A stretch of DNA of 36,150 bases from Phaeoceros laevis. Taxonomy: Eukaryota; Anthocerotophyta; Anthocerotopsida; Notothyladales. The DNA lies in NCBI GenBank assembly GCA_049999765.1, contig JBNGIQ010008599.1:1-36150 (forward strand). The letters are read 5' to 3'. The notes under the pieces were generated by a model. The model was not told the origin of the DNA. It did not search any database and was given only the letters and a program-made list of their open reading frames with translations. The translations under genes were made by a program, and so were the position numbers. Of the stretch, positions 1 through 11,000 are shown one piece after another. How positions within the stretch are numbered: the stretch's first letter is position 1; each line of letters starts with the position of its first letter.

Positions 1-2331
1 CTTTAAAGTATGGCTATCACGACGACTTATATGTCGGTACATGTCTGATTGACATGTATGCAAAGTGTGGAAGTGTTGTGGACGCACAAAACGTGTTTGA
101 TGCTCTGCCCCAGCGTGATGTGGTGGCATGGACAGCTATCATCTCAGCATATATTCAGCAAGGTGAAGCCTCAAAGGCGTTACAGCTGTATGGACAGATG
201 AAGAAAGAAAATGTGAGTCCGGATGCTTGGATCTTTGTCAGCGCACTCCAAGCATGTGGCATGCTTGCTGAGAAGGCAGGAATCGACGGTGTCGACAGGA
301 TAGGGACCAAAACACGGTCACTGCAAACAGGAAGAGCAATACATGCTGAAGCATGTAGCAGAGGATTCAAGTCAAATTTGTTAATAGCCAACACCCTCAT
401 GAGCATGTATGGAAAGTGTGGGAGCGTGGTCGATGCAAGTAATGTGTTCCATGGACTCTTGCAACGGGATGTGGCTTCATGGAATGTCATGATACTGGCG
501 TATGCCCAGGAAGGTCAGCCAGACAAAGCTTTTCAGCTGTATGAAAAAATGCTGCAGGAAGGCAACAGTCCAGATGCTCGCACCTTTGTTGGTGCATTGC
601 AAGCATGTTGCAAACTCAACGAGGATCTCATTAGTCGTGGGAGGCCAAACAAAGTAACGCCTTTGGAATGGGGGCACATAATTCACTCTGAAGCCTGGGA
701 GAGGGGCTACAATTCGGACGTATTTGTGGGCAGCAGCCTTGTTTTGATGTATTCCACATGTGGAAGCATTGTTGATGCAAGATCTGTATTTGATAGTTGG
801 TCGCGGAAAGATGTAGTGTTGTGGAATGCTATGCTTGGAGCATATGCTCAAAAGGGACAAGCAAGAAAAGCCTTCGACCTGTATGACCATATGCAAGAGG
901 AAGGGCTGAGTCCAGATGTTCGCACCCTGGTCAGCATTCTCCAAGCTTGTGGCATGCTCACTGAGAATGAAGAAGACACTGTTGTCTTAGATGGGCGAGC
1001 AGCCAAAGCCGAGGCATTGGCGAGAGGGAAGGAAATACATGCTGCTGTTTTCAGGAAAGGATATGAGTCAGATGTGTTTGTGGGTAACACCCTCATTAGC
1101 ATGTATGGAAAGTGTGGTAGCATTGTTGACGCGCGAAGGGCGTTCGTTGGGGTGCCAAAGAGGGATGTGCTGTCATGGAATGCAATACTTTTGGCAAATG
1201 TTGAGCAGGGCCAAGCGGAGGATGCTTTGGTGCTCTATGACGAAATGGTAATAGAAGGTATGATCCCAGATGCACGCACATTTGTCTGTGCAATTCAAGC
1301 ATGTGGTATGCTTGCAGGGCAGGAGGAGGAGGATGACGTTGGTGAGAGACTGATCAAAGCAGAGTTTCTTGAGAGGGGAAAGGTAATACATGCTCATGCT
1401 TGGAGTAATTTCCGCGAACCAGATCTTTTCGTCAGTAACGCACTCATTAACATGTATGGCAAGTGCAGGAGCATTGTGGATGCAGAGAAAGTGTTCCATG
1501 ATTCGCCTCAGCAGGATGCTATGTCCTGGAATAGTATGCTTGCAGCTTATGTCTATCAGAGTAAAGCAGAGAAGGCTTTGCGGCTGTACGAACAAATGCT
1601 TGAGGAAGGTCCAACTCCAAATGATCGTACAATTGTTAGTGTAGTTCAAGCATGTGGCATGCTTGCAGAGGAGGCGATTCATATCAATGGCCAATTAGTA
1701 AAAACCAAGTGTCTTGTATCAGTGAAAGCTCTGCAATCTGCTGCATGGAGTTTTGGCTACAGCCACGATCTATTTGTAAGAAACTCCGTGCTGAGTATGT
1801 ACGCCAAATGTGGGAGCATTTTGGATGCCGAGATTATTTTTTATGGATTGCATAAGGAGTGTGTTAAGTCATGGAATGCAATGATCTCCGTGCACGTAAT
1901 CCAGGGCCAGGCAGAGAAGGTTTTGCAGCTCCATGACCAGATGCTGGAAGATGGCGTGAGGCCAGATGATCAGACCTTAGTCAGCATGCTTCATGCATGT
2001 GCTATGCTGGCTGAGCACGAAGAAGAAACTCTCGTTGATGGGCAAAGGATCAGAGTAAAAGCATTACAGAGAGTGAAAATAGCACATGCTGATGCCTGGA
2101 TTAGAGGCTTCACATTATATCCGCACACTTGTAAATCCCTGGTTAGTACGTATGGGAAGTGTGGGAGCATTATGGATGCACAAAGTATTCTCGATGGATT
2201 GTCTGAGACAGATGTTTTGTCGTGGAATGCACTGCTGACTTGTTATGCCCATAGTGGCCAGGCAAAAAAGACTTTAGAGATGTACAAACAGATGATCGAT
2301 GAACTCGTGAGTCCAAATGCNNNNNNNNNNC
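1..2331 (+). CDS. Giant PLS-type PPR protein, body only (5' end outside window)
   Basis: The reading frame is open from the left edge, so the start lies upstream. It encodes at least seven P-L-S units, each recognisable by an S motif of the kind MYGKCGSIVDA, a P motif of the kind VVSWNAMLAAYVEQGQ, and an L motif starting TFVSALQACGMLAE. By family, PLS-class PPR proteins bind organelle RNA one base per P or S motif and act mainly in editing. The L motifs here carry the same 15-16 residue insert as the neighbouring genes. The frame runs into a 10-N gap at 2321-2330; after the gap the conserved sequence continues in another frame, so the true gap length is unknown. The downstream end is decayed (separate entry), so this locus may no longer make a functional protein. 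Orientation is convergent with the PPR gene at 3321-7499. Confidence 0.85.
2321..2330. other. Assembly gap (10 N)
   Basis: Ten N interrupt the PPR gene. Comparison with the paralogs suggests only around 20-30 bases are missing if no whole motif was lost, since SPN on the left and LSACSHAG on the right are normally separated by about seven residues. Confidence 0.95.
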
Positions 2332-2802
2332 CTCTCTGCATGCAGTCATGCTGGCCTAGAAGACCAAGGTGTCACCTATTTCAATGCCATGACCAGAGAT
2401 CACAGTATGTCTCCTGATAGGGCGGGCTGTTCTGTGGTCTTGAACGTGTAGCACTGATTCATTCCGCTACCTCATTTTGTCGAAAAGCATGGGAGAGTAT
2501 CTTTAGGACAGCATGCCTTCAATTGTTCAGTTATAATGGACCACAATCATTGTGCACCTTATCTGTTGATGTCAAATATCTATGCCCAGGCTAGCATGTG
2601 GGACAGAGCAAATGAGGTGAATGAGTTTAGACTAAAAGCAAGTGCCTGGAAGAACCCTGGCCAGAGCTGGATCAAGCTTGAGGAAATCCACACATTGGTT
2701 GTAGGAGACTTCCAACATCAGCAGGACCTGCAACTGCATATTTTAGTAGGATATCTTAGACTAGCTATTAAAGCAACGGGACATATGATGGATGGAATTT
2801 GA
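2331..2802 (+). pseudogene. Decayed E/E+ end of the PPR gene at 1-2331
   Basis: After the gap, translation from 2332 gives LSACSHAGLEDQGVTYFNAM, the block that starts the E region in the neighbouring PPR genes. Compared with those, the segment matching HYVTMVDLLG is missing, and the same frame meets TAG at 2449 and TGA at 2455. The frame then resumes the conserved sequence (VEKHGRVSLGQHAFNCSV from about 2479, YLLMSNIYAQA, then WKNPGQSWIKLEEIHTLVVG) and ends near 2802 where E+ motifs end in the paralogs. An in-frame internal deletion plus two stop codons indicates a broken C-terminus. An assembly error is possible because a gap adjoins, but the deletion lies about 80 bases beyond it. Confidence 0.7.
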
Positions 2803-3320
2803 GGAGTAGAATTGGACCTGTTTGCCAATAAGGTCAAGCGACTCAAGCCTGTCATGGGCCTTCAGTAGTGGGTCATTAAGTAGGCTCGTTGGCCTATTGG
2901 TGGCATCCCTCTATGAAAAGTTTTTCGCACTCTTACTAATGCAGGTGCATTGCGTCACATCCACCAACTATGCTCTTGCAAGAAGTATTCGACGGACCTA
3001 GGAGTACTAGGCCACCTTCATCTTTTGCAAGTGTGATGTAAAATAGGATGAAACTTTAATCTCCAACGATCAAAGGTTTCAGGGATGAAATGTTGTCACA
3101 GAATCTTCCAGCACGTCGTGAGGTAAGATCTGATCCAGCAGTATACCACATGCCAATGCTAATTTCTCAACATATCCTATAAATTCATCTTCCCTCCTCT
3201 GAGATGTCCTACATTTCTATGTTCTGCTTCAGACACGTCATACTCCTTTCGTAGTAATGCCAGCCTTTCTTGCGTGTGTAGAGGGTGCACACAATTGTTT
3301 GCATCCTCTACATACGCCCG
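2803..3320. other. Gene-less spacer between two convergent PPR genes
   Basis: I see no conserved protein block, RNA gene or repeat in these 518 bases. They should contain the 3' untranslated regions of the two convergent PPR genes. Confidence 0.5.
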
Positions 3321-6300
3321 TCATCCATATGTCTGAATGTGACCTGCCTTCGTCATCTCTGAAGTTGTACTTCTCAATATGTCGTACACTTGTTTGTGCT
3401 GTGAGTGCCTTGTGTCTCCAACTAGAAAATTGTGCACTTCTTGCTCATGTTCTATCCAACTCTGGCCAGGCTTCTTCCATGCACCTTGCTTGTGCCTCAC
3501 CTTCTTGACCTTGTTTGCAAGGTCCACCAGGCCAGCATCAGCATAAATGCTTGCCATCAGCACATATGCAGAAGGATGCTCTGGCTCTAGGCGCACTGCG
3601 TACTTGAAGGCTACTTCTCCCAGCACGGGCTCACTGTGATTGCGACAGGCACCCAGGACACTCAACCACGTTGCTAGATTAGGTTGCAGTGGCATAGTCA
3701 ACAACAATTCCTTTAACCTTGTAAAGCACCCAGCACGCCCAAAGAGGTCCACCATGCTGACGTAGTGCCCAATCTCTGGCACTATACCATGCTCTCTGCT
3801 CATGGATTCAAAGAATAGCACTCCCTTGTCCACTAGGCCAGCGTGATTGCATGCAAAGAGGAGCGAAAGAAAGGTTACACCATCTGGGCATACTCCCGCC
3901 GTCTGCATTCTGGCATAGTATTGCAGGCTTGCAGCACAGTTTCCCTGTCGGGCATAAGCAGCAATTAATGTATTCCAAGAAACCAAGTCAGGCTGGGGCA
4001 GTGCATCAAAGACCGTCTGAGCATCCATCATGCTCCCACATCTTCCATATGCATGTACCAGAGCATTTGCCAAACGGGGACTGTCGCCAACAGTGTGATG
4101 GACCTGCCTAAGAATGGCCAGGTTTCCTGTTTTGCCGCATGCTTGCAAGATGCACAGAATCGTGATTTCGTCTGGACAAACGCCTTCCTGTTGCATTTGT
4201 TGGTAGAGTTGTACAGCCTTTTCACCCTGCCCATGCTCAATGTATGCCGTGAGCATTGCATTCCATGTCACCACATTGCGCTGAGAGAATCCATTGAACA
4301 CATTTTGTGCATCCTCAATGCTGCCGCATTTCCCATACATACTTACTAAGCTGCTACCAACAAATATGTCTGATGAGTAACCTTTCATTCGAGCATCAGC
4401 ATGGATAACCTCCCCCTTCTCAAGAGACTTCGACTTGATAAGTCGTCCCTCCACTACAACGCCTTCCTCATTGTCTGCAAGTGTGCTACACGCCTGGAGT
4501 GCACTGACAAAGGTCCAACTATCTGGGCACGTACCTGCATCCTGCATTTCTTTGTACAATGTCAAAGCCTTCTTTGCATGTCCTTGCTTAACGTAGGCAG
4601 CAAGCATCACATTCCATGTCACAACATCACGATGAGACAAGCCATCAAATACTTTTTGTGCCTCTACAATACTCGCACATTTCCCATACATAAGCACCAA
4701 ACCGCTACCAACAAAGACATCTGAGTCATAGCCCTTTCTTTGAGCATGAGCATGGATAGCTGCCCCGACTTTTAAAGACTCTACTTTTGTAGATATTCCA
4801 TTGATAACAGACCATTCTTCCTTGTCTGCTAAAATAGCACATGCTTGTAATGCATTTACAAGAGTCCGTTTATCTGGGCTCGTACCTTCCTCTTGCATTT
4901 GGCCGTACAGCTGCAATGCCTTCTCTGCGTCACCCTGCTCAACATACACCATAAGCAGAACATTCCAACTCACCACATCACGGTGAGACAAGGCATCAAA
5001 GGCCATTTGTGCATCATCAAGACTTCCACATTTTCTGTACACATTTACCAACGCACTACCCACAAAGACATCAGCATCGTAGCCCTTCTGCCGGGCCACA
5101 GCATGGATGGCAGCTACCTGTTTGAGCAACTTGACCTTGCTGAATGACCCTCCCATCAGGCAACTTCCCTCCTTGTCTGTAATCATAATACAAGCTTGGA
5201 GTGCGCCTACAAGTGTTCGATTGTTTGGGCTTGCACCTTCTTCCTGCATTCTCTCATACAGCTCCAGGGTCTTGACCGCTTGTCCCTGCTCAACATAGGC
5301 TGCAAGCATAGCATTCCATGTCACCACATCTCGTCGGGGTATACCATCAAAGACACTCTGAGCATCTACAATGCTCCCGCACTTGCCATACATGCTAATG
5401 AGAGTGTTACCGACAAAGAGGTCGGAGTCATGGCCTTTCATTTGGGAGTCAGCATGAAATCGCTGCACCATGCTAAGAGCCTTCACTTTGGTAGATTGCC
5501 CATCCATGACAACACCGTCCTCCTGGTCAGCAAGTATGCCACAAGCTTGCAGTATGCTCACAAAGGTTCTGCTGTCTGCATTCACTCCTGCTCCGCACAT
5601 CTGTTCATACAGCTGCAAAGCCTCCTCAGCTAATCCTTGCTCGACATAGGTGGCAATCATTGTAGACCATATCACCACATTACGTTGGGCCAGCGACTCA
5701 AACACATTCCGTGCGTGCGAAGCACTTCCACACCTCCCATACATGCTGATGAGGGTGCTGATGACAAATAGATCTGAGTCATAGCCTTTCTTATGAGCAT
5801 TGACATGGATCGCCTCGACCTGTCTTAGAGACTTGGCTTTGATAGGTCGCCCATCCACCTTAACCTCTTCCTCCTTCTCTGCCAGCATGCCACATGCTTG
5901 GAGTGCAGCCACAAACGTTCGATTATCTGGACTTACTGATTCCGTCAGCATTTGTTCATACAACTGCACAGCCTTCTCTGCATGTCCCTGATGAAGATAT
6001 GCTCCAAGCATCACAGTCCACGTCACCACATTCCGCTTGGACAATCTATTGAAGGCCTTCTGTGCATCGCCAATGCTTCCACACTTCCCGTACATACTCA
6101 CCAGGGTGTTACCAACAAAGATATCCGTGTCATAGCCCATCCTTGTAGCATCACCATGAATCACCCTTCCCTTTCTAAGAGAGTATCGTTTGGTGCAAAG
6201 CTCGGCGACCATCACACCCTCTTCCTTCTCAGCAAGCATGCCACAGGCTTGAAGCGCAATGACAACAGTCCGACTACTACGGCTTATGCCTTCATCCCTC

Positions 6301-7499
6301 AACTGTTCATAGAGCAGAAGAGCCTTCTCTGGCAGTCCCTGTTCAACATAGGCACCCATCATCACAGTCCATGTCACTACATTACGCTGGGGCAACCCAT
6401 GAAACACATTTTCTGCATCCACAACGCTCCCACACTTGCTGTACATACTGATGAGAGTGTTACCAACAAACACATTTAGATCGTAGCCCTGCCTTTGTGC
6501 ATCAGCATGGATTACCTTCCCCTTGACAAGAGCATTTGCCTTTGCGGATTGTCTGTCCTCCACTACATCTGACTTTTCAGCAAGCATGCCACATGCTTGG
6601 AACGTGCTCACGAACGTCCGGTTGTCGGGAGTAACTCCTGCATTCAGCATTCGTTGATATAGCTGCAAAACCTTGTCTGCTTGCCCCTGCTCCACATAAA
6701 CCGTGAGCATCGAATTCCATGCCACCACATCCTGCTGGGGCAACCTATCGAACGCAGTTTGCGCATCCTCAAGGCTCCCACACTTCCCATACATGCCGAT
6801 AAGGCACGTGCTTACAAATAGATCAGTTTGACACTTGTACTTCAAAACATCAGCATGGATTCGCTTGCCCGCTTTAAGGTCACGTACGCTCCCACAAGCT
6901 TTGAGAAGGCTGACAAACGTATAAGCGTTTGGATGCACACCTTCCTCTTGCATCAACTCGTACATTCTTAGCGACTCCTGCCCCTGTCCAGAATTAGCAT
7001 ACCCAGCAATCACGGCTGTCCAGCAAAAAACATTTCGGTGAGACAGCCTGTGGAACAATTGAAGCGCATCTTCAAGGCCACCGCACTTTACCAATGTACT
7101 CACAATGTCTTCTCCAAGAAGCTTTGAAGACTCCAGTCCATGTTGGGCTAGATGAGCATGCACTCGCCTGGCCTTATCCAAAGATTTCCTTTTGGTGCAA
7201 GACTTCAGCAGAGTTCTATACATATTCACAGAGGCAACAGTGCCCTCCCGATCCATGCGCAACAGTAGATCCAGCGCCTTGTCCAGTTGTCCCTGCTGGC
7301 ACAGACTCTCAAGGTTATCACCAAGAGACCTGACGCAATAACACCTTTGCACTTTCGCTGCTCCATTGTATCTCCTGGGACCCCAGGTGGCCAGTCGACG
7401 GTCCACCCACCCAGGCTTACCTGGGCTGTTCAACCAAAGAGCCTCTCTCGGCGCCTTGTGGAGGAAGTCCAGGGGACAGAGGCTCCTTTGCAAGCACAT
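3321..7499 (-). CDS. Giant PLS-type PPR protein, E+ subgroup, no DYW domain (1392 aa)
   Basis: The start is the first in-frame ATG at 7499; TAA lies three codons upstream, and the longer reading uses GTG. A short basic N-terminus is followed by an entry unit with a canonical L motif (TFVSLLKACGSV), eight S-P-L units of about 116 residues, a last S-P pair, and the E/E+ region (HAGLVDKGVLFFESM, VDLFGRAG, WKKPGQSWIEHEQEVHNFLV). There is no zinc-binding HxE/CxxC deaminase domain, so if it is an editing factor it must recruit one. Internal L motifs carry the extra 15-16 residues typified by AEKEEEVKVDGRPIKAK. The segment ALWLNSPGKPGWVDRRL near the N-terminus matches the leader of the gene at 8052 (PLWIDSKSVKLSDKL), so the true protein may once have begun further upstream; that part is broken here (see the 7500-7819 entry). 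It is head-to-head with the 8052 gene. Confidence 0.9.
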   Translation of the reverse strand: MCLQRSLCPLDFLHKAPREALWLNSPGKPGWVDRRLATWGPRRYNGAAKVQRCYCVRSLGDNLESLCQQGQLDKALDLLLRMDREGTVASVNMYRTLLKSCTKRKSLDKARRVHAHLAQHGLESSKLLGEDIVSTLVKCGGLEDALQLFHRLSHRNVFCWTAVIAGYANSGQGQESLRMYELMQEEGVHPNAYTFVSLLKACGSVRDLKAGKRIHADVLKYKCQTDLFVSTCLIGMYGKCGSLEDAQTAFDRLPQQDVVAWNSMLTVYVEQGQADKVLQLYQRMLNAGVTPDNRTFVSTFQACGMLAEKSDVVEDRQSAKANALVKGKVIHADAQRQGYDLNVFVGNTLISMYSKCGSVVDAENVFHGLPQRNVVTWTVMMGAYVEQGLPEKALLLYEQLRDEGISRSSRTVVIALQACGMLAEKEEGVMVAELCTKRYSLRKGRVIHGDATRMGYDTDIFVGNTLVSMYGKCGSIGDAQKAFNRLSKRNVVTWTVMLGAYLHQGHAEKAVQLYEQMLTESVSPDNRTFVAALQACGMLAEKEEEVKVDGRPIKAKSLRQVEAIHVNAHKKGYDSDLFVISTLISMYGRCGSASHARNVFESLAQRNVVIWSTMIATYVEQGLAEEALQLYEQMCGAGVNADSRTFVSILQACGILADQEDGVVMDGQSTKVKALSMVQRFHADSQMKGHDSDLFVGNTLISMYGKCGSIVDAQSVFDGIPRRDVVTWNAMLAAYVEQGQAVKTLELYERMQEEGASPNNRTLVGALQACIMITDKEGSCLMGGSFSKVKLLKQVAAIHAVARQKGYDADVFVGSALVNVYRKCGSLDDAQMAFDALSHRDVVSWNVLLMVYVEQGDAEKALQLYGQMQEEGTSPDKRTLVNALQACAILADKEEWSVINGISTKVESLKVGAAIHAHAQRKGYDSDVFVGSGLVLMYGKCASIVEAQKVFDGLSHRDVVTWNVMLAAYVKQGHAKKALTLYKEMQDAGTCPDSWTFVSALQACSTLADNEEGVVVEGRLIKSKSLEKGEVIHADARMKGYSSDIFVGSSLVSMYGKCGSIEDAQNVFNGFSQRNVVTWNAMLTAYIEHGQGEKAVQLYQQMQQEGVCPDEITILCILQACGKTGNLAILRQVHHTVGDSPRLANALVHAYGRCGSMMDAQTVFDALPQPDLVSWNTLIAAYARQGNCAASLQYYARMQTAGVCPDGVTFLSLLFACNHAGLVDKGVLFFESMSREHGIVPEIGHYVSMVDLFGRAGCFTRLKELLLTMPLQPNLATWLSVLGACRNHSEPVLGEVAFKYAVRLEPEHPSAYVLMASIYADAGLVDLANKVKKVRHKQGAWKKPGQSWIEHEQEVHNFLVGDTRHSQHKQVYDILRSTTSEMTKAGHIQTYG

Positions 7500-7819
7500 C
7501 ACGGGTTATCTCAGGACTCTTCATCTCAAAGCAGCAGTGACATTCGGTCCCCATAAGGCATCCTCAGAAAGTTTGAAGCTGAGAATTGGAGGACCGTGCC
7601 TACTCCAGCCTGTGTGTCCCACCATTCTGAGGGGCTTGAGATGACATCATCGCTAGGGTGCTCCTGACTGTCTTGATGAATACCACCTGGGTCTACTAAC
7701 AAGCCACCGGATCTGGAGCCCATCCTTCCTCTGGTAGACGAGACACAGCTAGAGGCACTGGAACGGCACTTCCGGGTTAAGGCTTTAGGTGCATACGGGG
7801 AATACCGCCATCCCGCCAT
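7500..7819 (-). pseudogene. Decayed targeting leader of the reverse PPR gene
   Basis: On the minus strand an ATG at 7819 starts MAGWRYSPYAPKALTRKC, with the same first four residues and the same first 12 bases (ATGGCGGGATGG) as the intact gene at 8052. Homology continues at DNA level through the block CAGGCTGGAG.AGGCA, which reads RLGKAGPSH in the 8052 gene and RLEKAGPSH upstream of the 17498 gene. Here the equivalent frame has TAG after RLE, and the open frame from 7819 is not the frame of the PPR body. Either an intron removes this part or the presequence has been lost by frameshift. I favour loss because three frames would be needed. Confidence 0.55.
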
Positions 7820-8051
7820 CCTGCCGCTGCTTACTGCGAACAATGAGCAAGGGCAGTGGCTGGATGATTAGCGCAACTAGGACCATTCCAACAAAGTTCT
7901 AAGCAACCTGGACTGAAACGCTACTTTGATGCCAGTTGGAGCCGCTGTCCGACGAAGTTGAAGCTTCGACTTGAAATGCTTTAGTCTACTACTTGAAGCT
8001 GGCCATCAAGAATTGTCAATCCGGCATGTCTTCCTTGCTGTGCCCATCCCC
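7820..8051. promoter_or_regulatory. Short divergent spacer between two PPR genes
   Basis: Only 232 bases separate the two MAGW-type start codons, so both promoters and 5' untranslated regions must fit here if both leaders are used. The two start regions form an inverted pair (ATGGCGGGATGG outward in both directions), which fits an inverted duplication. I do not see a convincing TATA box. Confidence 0.4.
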
Positions 8052-11000
8052 ATGGCGGGATGGAAACTCTGTCTACGCATCATTGGTACCCGAATCTCGA
8101 AGTACCATTGCACTTCGGTTGTTTCAACCAGAAGCAGAAGGATAGCGTCCGTCGGTCTGATCACTGCTGGAGTTCGTCAAGATCGACAGAACTCGTTTTT
8201 GGAAACTGTGTCCTCAGAGTGGTTGGAAAGCTGGAGGCTGGGCAAGGCAGGACCTTCTCATCTGCAATCATACCAGTTTGCAGGCAATGCATCAAATGTT
8301 GCAGTTGTTCCAAATGGACTGGCTCCCACCTTGTTCAGACAGAAAGGACGATTTGGACCTCTGTCTATGAGCAACCAGAAGAAGCCTTTATGGATTGATT
8401 CCAAGTCCGTGAAGTTAAGTGACAAGCTCCAGAGTGGTTGTGGAGGCTTGCAGAAAGGGCCTTCAAATGTCGAATTCCCCAGACCAGTGGATGAGCTCCA
8501 GAGTCTTTGTAGTGATGGACAGCTGGACAAGGCGCTGGAGGTCCTCTCCCGCATGGACCAGCAGGGGACTATTCCCTCGACAAGAATGTACGGGTCTTTG
8601 TTGAAGGCTTGCACGGTGAGAAAGGCTCTAGCCCAGGCTAGGCAAGTGCAGTCGCATATAGCCAAATCAGGCTTGGAATCCAGCCAGTTTCTGGGTGAAT
8701 CTGTAGTGAACACGCTGGTGAAGTGTGGTGGCCTGCAAGATGCCCTTCAAATATTCTACAGGTTGCGACACCGATCTGTTTTTTCCTGGACAGCCGTGAT
8801 TTCTGGGTACACTATGGCTGGGCAAGGTCAGGAGGCGCTAAGGACGTACTATGCTATGCGACAGGAAGGCCTAGAGGCGAACAAGTACACCTTTGTAAGC
8901 TTGCTGAAGGCTTGTAGCAGCATAGCTGATTTGGAGCAAGGTAGACGGTTGCATGCTGAAGTGAAAGACCGCAGGTTTGAAACTGATCTGTTTGTGGGCA
9001 CTTGCCTTGTCGACATGTATGCAAAGTGTGGGAGCGTTGTTGACGGGCAGAATGTGTTTGATGGATTGTTGCAGCGAGATATTGTGTCATGGAATGCAAT
9101 GATTACAGGCTACACTCAACAAGGCCAACCAGAGAAGGCTTTGGAGCTGTACAGACAAATGCTTCAAGAGCCTGTGGCTCCAGATGATCGGACATTTGTT
9201 AGCGCCTTGCAAGCCTGTGGCATTCTCGCAGAGAGGGGAGACCATGATGTAGGTGGTCGGCCGACTTCAGCAAAGTATCTTGATTTGGGAAGGACAATAC
9301 ATGCTGACGCTGTGAAAAGGGGCTATGGGACAGACCTCTTCATTGGTAACACCTTGGTAAGTATGTATGGCAAGTGTGGGAGCATTGTGGATGCACAAAA
9401 CGTGTTTGATTGTATGTCCAAGCGGAATGTTGTTTCATGGAATGCAATGATTGCAGCTCTTTGCCAGCAGAGTCAACCAGAGATGGCTTTGCACTACTAT
9501 GAACACATGTTGGTGGAAGGCGTGAGTCCAAACAGCCGGACATTTGTTTCTGCACTCCAGGCATGTGGCATGCTTGCAGAGAACGAAAAAGCTACCTTTT
9601 TGGCTGGAGAAGCAGTGAAAGGGACGTCTCTAAAAAAAGGCAAGTCTTTACATGTTGATGCTTGGAGAAGGGGACATGGTTCAGAAACTTTTATGGGAAA
9701 CACCTTAATTGGTATGTATGGGAAATGTGGCAGCATTGTAGATGCACGAATTGTATTTGACAGGTTACCACATCAGAACGTTGTCTCATGGAATGCTATG
9801 CTTGGAGCATATGTGCTACAGGGCAAGGCAAGTGAGACATTGGAGCTGTATGAGCAGATGATACAGGATGGTGTCAGCTGGGATGACAGGACCTTTGTCA
9901 GTGTTATCCAAGTGTGTGGCATGCTAGCGGAGAAGGAAGTAGATGATGCAGCAGATGGAACACTGCAGAAAGGAATGAAATATGTACAAATGGGGAAAGC
10001 ACTACACGCTGATGCTTGGAGGAAGGGAGTCCATTCTGAGGACTTTGTTGGAAACGGCCTCCTAAGCATGTATGGAAAGTGTGGATGCATTGAAGATGCA
10101 CAACATGTTTTTGATGACAGCTCCAGGCGTGATGTGGTATCATGGAATGCGATGTTTGTGGCTTATGCTCAGCAAGGTAATGCAGTGAAGGCTTTACAAC
10201 TTTATGAAAAAATGCTGGAGGAAGGGGTGAGTCCAAATGACCGCACCTTTGTTAGCACCCTCCAAGCATGTGGGCTCTGTGCAGAGGCCGACAGTGGGGA
10301 TAGGCAAACAACAACAGCAAAGCTGCTGCAGAAGGGGAAGGCAATACATGCTGATGCTTGGGGTAAGAGTTGTTTATCAGATGTGTTTATTAGAAACACG
10401 CTGGTTAGTATGTATGCAAAATGTCAGAGTATTACTGATGCGCAGAATGTGTTCGATGAGTTGTCTGAGCGAAGTATGGTGGCATGGAGTGTGCTGCTTG
10501 CAGCTTATGCTGAGCAGGGCCAACCTCAGAAGGCCTTACAGCTGTATGAACAAATGCTGGAGGAGTGCGCGAGTCCAGATGGTTCGATTCTTGTGAGTGT
10601 ATTTCAGGCATGTGGCATGCTTGCAGAGGAGGAAGAGGATCTAGTTGTAGATGGACAGCTGACCAAAGTGACCTCTTTGGCAATGGGGAAGGCAATGCAT
10701 GCCGCTGCTTGGAGGAAAGGCTTTGGGTCAGATGTTGTTGGGAACACCCTGATCAGCATGTATGGCAAATGCGGGAGCATCACGGATGCCCAGCATGTGT
10801 TTGATAGGTTGTCTCGCAGGGATGTTGTCTCATGGACAGCACTACTCTCAGCTTATGTTCAGCAGGGCCAAGGAAAGAAGGTTCTTGAACTATATACGGA
10901 AATGCAAGCATCAAATGTCTCCCCAAACGACATCACACTGGTGTGCATCTTGCAAGCGTGCAGCAATGCAGGGAGGCTGGACGTGTGCAGCCAGATCCGT

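Noticed and set aside
7971-8051. 27-codon N-terminal extension of the 8052 PPR gene
   Set aside because: It would start with TTG; the ATG at 8052 has good context and is shared with the inverted paralog.
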